A stretch of DNA of 13,542 bases from an uncultured Bacteroidota bacterium (GTDB lineage: Bacteria > Bacteroidota > Bacteroidia > Chitinophagales > Chitinophagaceae). The position numbers were made by a program, and so were the translations under genes. The number at the start of each line of letters is the position of its first letter. Within the stretch, counting starts at the first letter, position 1. This document shows positions 7,678 to 12,865 of this stretch, one piece after another. The DNA is taken from contig CAMLGP010000018.1 in NCBI GenBank assembly GCA_946479535.1, positions 1 to 13,542 of the forward strand, given 5' to 3'. Below the pieces are notes generated by a model. That model worked only from the letters and a program-made list of their open reading frames with translations. It had not been told where the DNA came from and made no database searches.

Positions 7678-8349
7678 ATGCGCTTACGTATTCTTGCCAT
7701 CATTGCCCTTATTATTTGCGTATCAATGACGCCTTTCAAAAAGACCAGGATCGTATTCTTTGGAGATTCCATTACCCAGCAGGGAGCCGGAAAAGGCGGA
7801 TGGATTGACCTGATACAGGAGAAGATCAACGCTAAAGGTATCCAGAATGATTGGGAAGTGGTGGGTGCCGGAATAGGTGGAAATAAGGTATATGATCTTT
7901 ATTTGAGAATGGAGGATGATGTACTGGCAAAGAACCCGGATGTTGTGGTAATCTATATCGGCATTAACGATGTGTGGCATAAAGCATCAAGCGGTACAGG
8001 TACGGACAAGGATAAATTTGAAAAGTTCTATACAGCCATCATCAAAAAGCTACAGGCAAAGAATATCAAGGTGTATGTATGTACACCTTCAGTTATTGGT
8101 GAGTTGAAAGACAGTCGTAACCAGCAGGATGGCGATCTCAATGCTTACGGAGATGTGATCCGCGGCCTCTCAAAGACCTATAATTGCCCCCTGATAGACC
8201 TTCGCAATACATTTATCAATTACGATGCACAGAACAATGCGGAGAATAAAGACCGCGGGATACTTACAGTTGATCGCGTTCACCTGAACCCGGCAGGTAA
8301 TCAATTGGTTGCTGGAGAAATGATGAAGGCGCTGGGGATACCGCAGTAG
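7678..8349 (+). CDS. Exported SGNH/GDSL hydrolase, possible mannan acetylesterase
   Basis: This 223-residue protein has the SGNH hydrolase blocks in order. Block I is FFGDSIT with nucleophile S31, block II is GAGIGGNK with oxyanion G67/G68, block III is YIGIND with N97, and block V is DRVHLNPAG with D199 and H202 completing the catalytic triad. A hydrophobic N-terminus (about residues 4-17) suggests export; C14 is preceded by LII, a poor lipobox. These enzymes remove acyl groups, commonly acetyl, from glycans. Lying 76 bp after the epimerase gene, this one may deacetylate acetylated glucomannan or its oligosaccharides, but that substrate is inferred from context alone. Other small esterases or lysophospholipase-like enzymes share this fold. 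The ATG at 7678 gives the export signal and is preceded by an A/T-rich leader without a clear Shine-Dalgarno sequence. A strong hairpin follows about 60 bp after the stop. Confidence 0.82.
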   Translation: MRLRILAIIALIICVSMTPFKKTRIVFFGDSITQQGAGKGGWIDLIQEKINAKGIQNDWEVVGAGIGGNKVYDLYLRMEDDVLAKNPDVVVIYIGINDVWHKASSGTGTDKDKFEKFYTAIIKKLQAKNIKVYVCTPSVIGELKDSRNQQDGDLNAYGDVIRGLSKTYNCPLIDLRNTFINYDAQNNAENKDRGILTVDRVHLNPAGNQLVAGEMMKALGIPQ

Positions 8350-8411
8350 CAACTGTCCCTATTGCATACAAATAGATAAATAAGTATCATTTATTGTCTG
8401 AAATATTCGTC

Positions 8412-8462
8412 ACTTTAGGCGTGGTTAAGATCCTGACGGATTTAACCACGTCTAAGGTTTTT
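8412..8462 (+). terminator. 17-bp hairpin with T-run after the esterase gene
   Basis: Arm 8412-8428 pairs with 8442-8458 over 17 positions: 15 Watson-Crick pairs plus two that would be G.U in RNA. The loop is 13 nt and the core is CGTGGTTAA/TTAACCACG. TTTTT occupies 8458-8462. It probably ends the mannan cluster transcript. Because it also lies 40 bp before the GH3 start, it could instead sit in the GH3 leader or act as a regulator site. Confidence 0.6.
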
Positions 8463-8501
8463 GTTGCTTCCTGTTTTTAAGTCTGCTTTAAATCTTCTGT
8501 T

Positions 8502-10796
8502 ATGACATGCTATATGAGATGCTATGTTAGCTTCACAAGAAATTTCCTGCTTTTCATTATTGTTAGTACTGTTTCCCTGGTTTCCTTATCTGCCTTTGCC
8601 CAGAAGGCCGGCAATTCAACTTCGCAAAAAGTAAATGAGATCGTCAGCAAAATGACCCTGGAAGAAAAGGTGGGTCAGATGACACAGGTTACGTTGGCTG
8701 TAATCGCCAAAGGCGGATGGGGAAATGAAGATGGTTCAATTGATCCGGCAGCGCTAAGATCTGCTGTAGTGGATCACCGTGTTGGTTCCATACTGAATAC
8801 AACTGCCCATGCCTTATCTGCCGAAAAATGGCGGGAGGTGATGACCCAGATCCAGGATGAATCAAAGAACACGAGATTGAAGATACCTGTGATCTATGGA
8901 CTGGATGCCATTCACGGGCAAACCTACACGCTCAACTCAACGCTATTCCCTCAGAGCATTGCGATGGCCGCAACGCGTAACCCTGATCTGGTCAGGGCTG
9001 CCGCCAAAGTAACTGCCAAAGAATTAAGGGCTTCCGGTGTACGCTGGAATTTTGCACCGGTACTGGATTGCGGTCGTCAGCCATTATGGTCACGTTTTCC
9101 TGAAACTTATGGTGAAGATGTATACATAGGAAAATACCTGGGAGCTGCCGCCATCACAGCGTATGAAGAAGATGGATTGAAAAACCCAACAGCAGTTGCC
9201 AGTTGTATGAAGCATTATCTTGGTTATTCCATTCCCCGATCAGGGAAGGACAGAACGCCTGCATACCTGCCTGAAATAGAGATGCGTGAATACTATCTTC
9301 CACAATTCAGGGCAGCGGTAAAAGCAGGTGCTTCCACGCTTATGGTTAACTCAGGTGAGATCAATGGAGTGCCTGTTCATGCCGATAAATACCTGTTGAC
9401 AGATGTATTGCGGAAAGAGCTGGGATTCCAGGGTGTGATTGTTACGGACTGGGAAGATATTAAAAGATTGAATGATCGTCATTTTGTAGCAAGCACCCCA
9501 AGAGCTGCAGTAGCAATGGCTATTAATGCCGGTATTGATATGAGCATGGTACCATCTGATTTCTCTTTTTATGATCTGCTAATTGAAGCAGTGAAGAAAG
9601 GAGAGGTACCCATGAGCCGCATCAATGACGCAGTAACACGGATACTCACTCTAAAAATGAAATTGGGATTATTGGATAATCCCTATCCGGAGAAAGAATC
9701 ATTTGCCAATTTTGGAAGACCGGAATACCAAACCCTCGCCCTCGAGGCTGCACATGAGGCTATGACCCTTCTTAAAAATGATGGAAATACTTTACCGCTT
9801 TCCAAATCAACAAAAGTTTTGGTAGCTGGTCCCGCAGCGCAAAGTATATCTGCATTGAATGGTTGCTGGAGTTATACCTGGCAGGGTAACCAGGATCAAT
9901 ACTATCCAGCAGATAGCAAGACCATCTTCCAGGCCATTTCTGATAAGATTGGTGCAGGTAATGTTATTACAACATCAGTTAAGGGCTTTGATAGCGCTGC
10001 CAATTATGATGGCAATAAACTAAAAGCAGCGGCGGCGGATGCTGGAGTAATCATTCTCTGTTTGGGTGAAAATGCTTATGCAGAAAGTCCAGGTAATACC
10101 AGGGACCTTGCTTTACCAAAGAACCAGATTGATCTTGCCAAAGCCGCCATAGAAACAGGAAAACCGGTGATCCTGGTGTTGGCTGAAGGCCGCCCCCGTT
10201 TCATTACTGAGATTGAACCTTCCATGAAAGGAATATTGATGGCTTACTGGAGTGGAAAGAAAACGGCCGAAGCCATTGCTGATGTATTGTTTGGTGATTA
10301 TAATCCCAATGGCCGGTTGCCTTTTAGCTATCCAAGATCAATGGGTGAAATAGTGTTGTATGACCGCAAGCCAACAGAAGAAGTGCGGGAGGTATTCAAT
10401 GATAATGTATCACACGGTTATGATCCGCTCTTTCCTTTTGGGCACGGATTGAGTTATACCAGCTTTGAATACAGTGATATCAAATTAAGCAGTTCAACGC
10501 TGAAAGGAAATGAAAAACTCACGGTTACTGTAACTGTAAAGAACACGGGTGGCAGAGATGGCCGCCACACAGTAGAATTATATACCCGTGATGTTTATGC
10601 AAGCATCACGCCCAATATGCAACGTTTGCGTGCTTTTAAGAAGATTGATCTGAAAGCGGGAGAGAGCCAGGCAGTCAGTTTTACACTGGATAAAAACGAT
10701 CTCGCCTTTGTGAATGCCAAATTGCAAACCGTTACCGAGCCAGGTGAGTTTTGGGTAATGATCGGTGATAAGAAAGCAAGTTTTAACTACCAGTAG
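8502..10796 (+). CDS. Exported GH3 beta-glycosidase (probable beta-glucosidase, BglX-like)
   Basis: This 764-residue periplasmic enzyme would remove terminal beta-linked sugars, most likely glucose, from oligosaccharides. A signal peptide ends near SAFA/Q (residues 33-34). Start ATG 8502 (MTCYMRC) and ATG 8514 (MRCYVSF) both leave a working signal; I give the longer one. The GH3 N-terminal TIM-barrel domain covers about residues 45-390. It has NPDLVRAAAKVTAKELRASG, KHYLGY (K237-H238) and nucleophile D316 in GVIVTDWEDI. The alpha/beta sandwich domain (about 415-610) has acid/base candidate E528 in LGENAYAESPGNTRDL. The C-terminal fibronectin III-like domain follows FPFGHGLSYTSFEY (about 645 to the end). 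All key residues are intact. It would complement the mannanases by trimming glucose from glucomannan oligosaccharides. It has its own upstream hairpin and a strong terminator downstream, so it may be a separate unit. Beta-glucosidase versus beta-xylosidase activity is not decidable by eye. Confidence 0.9.
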   Translation: MTCYMRCYVSFTRNFLLFIIVSTVSLVSLSAFAQKAGNSTSQKVNEIVSKMTLEEKVGQMTQVTLAVIAKGGWGNEDGSIDPAALRSAVVDHRVGSILNTTAHALSAEKWREVMTQIQDESKNTRLKIPVIYGLDAIHGQTYTLNSTLFPQSIAMAATRNPDLVRAAAKVTAKELRASGVRWNFAPVLDCGRQPLWSRFPETYGEDVYIGKYLGAAAITAYEEDGLKNPTAVASCMKHYLGYSIPRSGKDRTPAYLPEIEMREYYLPQFRAAVKAGASTLMVNSGEINGVPVHADKYLLTDVLRKELGFQGVIVTDWEDIKRLNDRHFVASTPRAAVAMAINAGIDMSMVPSDFSFYDLLIEAVKKGEVPMSRINDAVTRILTLKMKLGLLDNPYPEKESFANFGRPEYQTLALEAAHEAMTLLKNDGNTLPLSKSTKVLVAGPAAQSISALNGCWSYTWQGNQDQYYPADSKTIFQAISDKIGAGNVITTSVKGFDSAANYDGNKLKAAAADAGVIILCLGENAYAESPGNTRDLALPKNQIDLAKAAIETGKPVILVLAEGRPRFITEIEPSMKGILMAYWSGKKTAEAIADVLFGDYNPNGRLPFSYPRSMGEIVLYDRKPTEEVREVFNDNVSHGYDPLFPFGHGLSYTSFEYSDIKLSSSTLKGNEKLTVTVTVKNTGGRDGRHTVELYTRDVYASITPNMQRLRAFKKIDLKAGESQAVSFTLDKNDLAFVNAKLQTVTEPGEFWVMIGDKKASFNYQ

Positions 10797-10818
10797 ATAG
10801 CAGTTAGTAGAAGAGCGG

Positions 10819-10842
10819 CCCCGCCAAAGGCGGGGTTTTTTT
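10819..10842 (+). terminator. Rho-independent terminator of the GH3 gene
   Basis: CCCCGCC (10819-10825), an AAA loop and GGCGGGG (10829-10835) are followed directly by TTTTTTT (10836-10842). This perfect 7-bp GC stem with seven Ts begins 22 bp after the GH3 stop. Confidence 0.93.
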
Positions 10843-10862
10843 ATTGGGATTGTTCTTCTGTT

Positions 10863-10885
10863 GTGGTTCGTGAGACACGAACCAC
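10863..10885. repeat. Perfect 10-bp dyad that opens the tandem array
   Basis: GTGGTTCGTG (10863-10872) and CACGAACCAC (10876-10885) are exact reverse complements separated by AGA. The right arm overlaps the first unit of the following 12-bp tandem array, so the array starts with a copy in inverted orientation. Confidence 0.8.
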
Positions 10886-10948
10886 GGCACGAACTACGGC
10901 AGTAACCATGGCAGGAACCACGGCACAAACCACGGCACGAACCACGGC
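10877..10948. repeat. Six tandem 12-bp units (consensus ACGAACCACGGC)
   Basis: The units start at 10877, 10889, 10901, 10913, 10925 and 10937 with no indels. The first and last are identical; unit 2 has ACT for ACC (one change), unit 3 is AGTAACCATGGC, unit 4 AGGAACCACGGC and unit 5 ACAAACCACGGC. It lies between the GH3 terminator and the next gene. On the minus strand it reads as a Cys/Arg/Gly/Ser repeat, but I see no sign that this is a protein. Confidence 0.9.
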
Positions 10949-10976
10949 AAGAAGATAAAAGAGATCCACCGGGAAT

Positions 10977-11014
10977 TTCTCTGCTATTCTCTGTTCCTCT
11001 GCGGCTCTCTGTGG
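10977..11014. repeat. Degenerate CTCTG-rich repeat
   Basis: CTCTG occurs at 10979, 10989, 10997 and 11007, giving a near 10-bp spacing (10, 8, 10). This pattern resembles CTCTGTG-type intergenic repeats that I recall from several environmental bacterial genomes. It sits 75 bp before the aldo/keto reductase gene, within the 292-bp space 10797-11088, which otherwise holds only the terminator, dyad and tandem array. Confidence 0.5.
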
Positions 11015-11088
11015 CCAATATTTATTTAATATTAATCTTCAGGGAATGGAATTTTTTGTAGGTTCACGGCCTCTAATTTTTTGGCACT

Positions 11089-12087
11089 ATGAATTATACT
11101 CCTGCACAGAACAGGTATGATAAGATGAAATACTGTCGTTGTGGTAAAAGTGGTATCCTCTTACCCGCAATATCACTCGGTCTCTGGCATAATTTCGGTT
11201 CAGTTGATGATTTTGAAAATGGCCGCCGCATTATCCGTCGTGCGTTTGACCGGGGCGTCACGCATTTTGACCTTGCCAATAATTATGGCCCTGCTCCCGG
11301 GAGTGCTGAAGAGAATTTCGGCAAAATATTGAAGATGGATTTTCCGGGTAATCTCCGGGATGAACTCCTGATCTCTACCAAGGCCGGGTATCATATGTGG
11401 GAAGGCCCCTATGGTGAATGGGGATCCAAAAAGTACCTTGTTTCCAGTCTTGATCAGAGCCTTAAAAGAATGGGGCTGGAGTACGTGGACATATTCTATC
11501 ACCATCGTCCTGATCCGGATACCCCTATTGAAGAATCGATGATGGCGCTTGATCTGATAGTAAGGCAGGGCAAGGCATTGTATGCCGGTATTTCCAATTA
11601 CAAGGCAAAGGATGCAAAGAAGGCCATTAAAATATTGGATGAGCTGGGTACTCCCTGCCTGATCCATCAGCCCAAATATTCCATGTTTGAAAGATGGGTG
11701 GAAGATGGGTTACTTGATGTGCTGGATGAAAATGGTGTTGGCTGTATTCCCTTCTCTCCCCTGGCGCAGGGTTTATTAACGGATAAATACCTGAAAGGAA
11801 TTCCTGAAGGATCAAGAGCAGCGAAAGAACATGGATTTTTAAAGACAACAGATATTACAGAAGAGAAGGTGCTAAAGATCAGGAAACTCAATTCACTGGC
11901 TCAGCAGCGTAATCAGTCGCTCGCTCAGATGGCCCTGGCCTGGATACTAAAAGACCAGCGAATTACTTCTGTATTGATTGGTGCCAGTTCAGTTGAGCAA
12001 CTGGACAATAATATCAATGCGCTGGATAATTTACAGTTCAGCAAGGATGAACTGAGTGCGATAGAAACGATTCTCTCTGATAAATAG
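11089..12087 (+). CDS. gpr: Aldo/keto reductase, Gpr/YghZ-type (L-glyceraldehyde 3-phosphate reductase family)
   Basis: This 332-residue NADPH-dependent aldo/keto reductase of the (beta/alpha)8 fold would be cytoplasmic. The sequence follows E. coli Gpr (YghZ) closely, e.g. SLGLWHNFG (29-37), THFDLANNYGPAPGSAEEN (58-76), ISTKAGY (95-101) and LDQSLKRMGLEYVDIFY (121-137). The catalytic tetrad is complete: D61, Y66, K98 and H139. The C-terminal cofactor region has FSPLAQGLLT and SVLIGASSVEQL. The E. coli enzyme reduces L-glyceraldehyde 3-phosphate and methylglyoxal; a detoxifying role here is inferred from the family. The ATG at 11089 gives an N-terminus matching the E. coli protein; a later ATG at 11113 would lose part of it. 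It is cut off from the mannan cluster by the 10819 terminator and by repeats, so I see no link to mannan use. No obvious terminator with a T-run follows. The family call is firm; the in vivo substrate is unknown. Confidence 0.9.
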   Translation: MNYTPAQNRYDKMKYCRCGKSGILLPAISLGLWHNFGSVDDFENGRRIIRRAFDRGVTHFDLANNYGPAPGSAEENFGKILKMDFPGNLRDELLISTKAGYHMWEGPYGEWGSKKYLVSSLDQSLKRMGLEYVDIFYHHRPDPDTPIEESMMALDLIVRQGKALYAGISNYKAKDAKKAIKILDELGTPCLIHQPKYSMFERWVEDGLLDVLDENGVGCIPFSPLAQGLLTDKYLKGIPEGSRAAKEHGFLKTTDITEEKVLKIRKLNSLAQQRNQSLAQMALAWILKDQRITSVLIGASSVEQLDNNINALDNLQFSKDELSAIETILSDK

Positions 12088-12096
12088 AAATATATA

Positions 12097-12201
12097 AGCT
12101 ACAAGTAGCTAGTTACCAGATGTACGGACAATTGCATATAAATATGTTTATCTGAAAGGAGGCCTTATAGCTGGCGGCTGGTAGGTAACAGCTAACCGCC
12201 A
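12097..12201. other. Intergenic stretch with several mutually exclusive short pairings
   Basis: AGCTAC/GTAGCT lie at 12097-12110. The segment GTTACCAG (12112-12119) can pair with either CTGGTA (12178-12183) or GGTAAC (12184-12189). TGGCGG (12172-12177) can pair with CCGCCA (12196-12201). An AAAGGAGG (12155-12162) lies between but has no ATG after it. It may be the 3' end of the reductase mRNA or an unnamed structured element. I recognise no known RNA family. Confidence 0.25.
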
Positions 12202-12272
12202 CTGGTTATCAAACTGCACCTATTACGGTATATACTGAAATTCTACTATACCCCTAAGCTGAAAATCCACGC

Positions 12273-12309
12273 AGCGGGCTGATTTACAAAGGAGCGGGCT
12301 ATAATCCCG
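12273..12309. repeat. Direct repeat AGCGGGCT and a small CGGG/CCCG dyad
   Basis: AGCGGGCT occurs at 12273-12280 and again at 12293-12300, 20 bp apart. The second copy overlaps CGGG (12295-12298) / CCCG (12306-12309), whose loop contains TATAAT. It lies 40-76 bp before the small lipoprotein gene and could be a regulator site or a remnant of a dispersed repeat; nothing decides this. Confidence 0.3.
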
Positions 12310-12348
12310 AAGCCGCAGGTTGTATTTTAGACCTATAATTCAGACCCC

Positions 12349-12474
12349 ATGAAAATACGTCATTTCGTTTGGCTCGTAATCCTTGTGATCTTTATTGAAT
12401 CCTGTCAGCGCTCATTTACGCCGTATGAAGCGGCTAATAGTCCCAGAGGAAGAAAATGCGCTACGATCAGATAA
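12349..12474 (+). CDS. Small Bacteroidota-type lipoprotein, 41 residues
   Basis: The ATG at 12349 opens a 41-residue frame ending with TAA at 12472-12474. Residues 3-18 are a basic then hydrophobic signal (KIRHFVWLVILVIFIES) and C19 sits in an IESC lipobox, so the protein should be lipidated and trimmed to 23 residues. The mature part contains TPYEAANSPRGRKCATIR. I recall very short Bacteroidota lipoproteins ending in a similar pattern, (T/S)PYxAAN followed by G.KC and a basic end, which supports a real gene; this memory was not checked by a search. The invariant-looking C37 could bind metal or form a disulphide. Function is unknown. No Shine-Dalgarno sequence is visible. A perfect 22-bp inverted repeat starts 7 bp after the stop and may end transcription. 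Confidence 0.75.
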   Translation: MKIRHFVWLVILVIFIESCQRSFTPYEAANSPRGRKCATIR

Positions 12475-12480
12475 GAGAAA

Positions 12481-12553
12481 GATTTTGAAATTTTGGAATC
12501 TCTAAACTTTGGAATTCAATTTCCCAATTTCGAGATTCCAAAATTTCAAAATC
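12481..12553. repeat. 73-bp A/T-rich palindrome with perfect 22-bp arms
   Basis: Positions 12481-12502 and 12532-12553 are exact reverse complements over 22 bp (core TTTTGGAATCTC / GAGATTCCAAAA). The 29-bp spacer (12503-12531) is itself partly self-complementary around 12517, extending the dyad imperfectly to its centre. It sits between the convergent lipoprotein gene (+) and the small minus-strand gene at 12561-12704, only 7 bp from each stop. It could serve as a two-way terminator or be a dispersed palindromic element; no terminal T-run supports classic termination. Confidence 0.85.
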
Positions 12554-12560
12554 ATTTCTG

Positions 12561-12704
12561 TTAGCTTCCGAACAAATTACCCACCGCGCCTTCCAGCATG
12601 GGGAATTTCTCTACTACATAAGTTTTGATGGCCTCAATAGCTTTTTTTGCCTGCTCGTCAGTAAGGCCTACTTCTGCTTTCAGTTTGTTTATTAATTCGT
12701 CCAT
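12561..12704 (-). CDS. Small helical protein of unknown function, 47 residues
   Basis: On the minus strand an ATG at 12704-12702 opens 47 codons ending with TAA (12563-12561). The product starts MDELINKLKAEVGLTDEQAKK and ends EGAVGNLFGS. It is charged, lacks a signal peptide or cysteine, and should form two amphipathic helices (about 2-10 and 15-33) joined at the GLTDEQ turn, followed by a glycine-rich tail. The pattern GL(T/S)xEQAxKA(I/V)E resembles short cytosolic Bacteroidota proteins annotated as hypothetical; I do not know their function. The A-rich leader just before the ATG (eight A's on the coding strand) fits Bacteroidota translation initiation. It is downstream of clpX on the same strand but separated from it by a strong terminator, so it is likely transcribed from its own promoter. 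Confidence 0.75.
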   Translation of the reverse strand: MDELINKLKAEVGLTDEQAKKAIEAIKTYVVEKFPMLEGAVGNLFGS

Positions 12705-12739
12705 TTTTTTTGTTTTAGTGAATGGTTAGAGTAACTGGT

Positions 12740-12773
12740 TAAAGTTATTATTGTCTGGCTAATCCATAACAAA
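12740..12773 (-). promoter_or_regulatory. Candidate Bacteroidota promoter for the 47-aa gene
   Basis: Read on the minus strand, TTTG (12773-12770) is followed after 22 bp by TAACTTTA (12747-12740). These match the -33 TTTG and, with one mismatch, the -7 TAnnTTTG consensus described for Bacteroides. The spacing is a little longer than usual. The start codon is at 12704, leaving a leader of about 30 nt. Confidence 0.35.
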
Positions 12774-12803
12774 AAAAATGCCCTCGTTTTCAACGAAGGC
12801 ATT
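12771..12803 (-). terminator. Rho-independent terminator of clpX
   Basis: On the minus strand, 12803-12792 pairs with 12788-12777 (AATGCCTTCGTT with AACGAGGGCATT, one G.U) around a 3-nt loop. The T-run is the complement of AAAAAAAA at 12771-12778. It lies about 63 bp after the clpX stop. Confidence 0.9.
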
Positions 12804-12804
12804 T

Positions 12805-12822
12805 TCCCGATAATTATCGGGA
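12805..12822. repeat. 18-bp perfect palindrome TCCCGATAATTATCGGGA
   Basis: Positions 12805-12822 read the same on both strands. It touches the base of the clpX terminator hairpin and lies 44 bp from the clpX stop. Palindromes of the form CCCGAT(A)nn(T)ATCGGG are, as I recall, frequent between genes in Bacteroidota; the role is not known to me. Confidence 0.85.
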
Positions 12823-12865
12823 TTAATTATTTTGACTAGAAACCCTATTCCAATAGCCATCGGAA

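Noticed and set aside
10877..10948. Possible CRISPR array
   Set aside because: Units are 12 bp and directly adjacent with no unique spacers, and no cas genes are present.
10578..11018. 146-residue minus-strand frame with Cys-Arg-Gly-Ser repeats
   Set aside because: It overlaps the GH3 3' end, its terminator and the 12-bp tandem array. The repeats in the protein are a direct result of the DNA repeat, and there is no start signal or family resemblance.
11056..11083. TTG and TAATTTTTTG as a promoter for the aldo/keto reductase
   Set aside because: The -7 match is poor in register and lies only 5 bp from the start codon, leaving almost no leader.
11200..11667. 155-residue minus-strand frame inside the aldo/keto reductase gene
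   Set aside because: It lies wholly antisense to a conserved gene, with composition explained by the sense codons.
12155..12162. AAAGGAGG as a ribosome binding site
   Set aside because: No ATG, GTG or TTG opening a meaningful frame follows at a suitable distance, and genes here do not use strong Shine-Dalgarno sequences.
12284..12306. TTTACA and TATAAT as a sigma-70 type promoter before the lipoprotein
   Set aside because: The spacing between the two boxes is only 11 bp, and Bacteroidota primary promoters use a different consensus.
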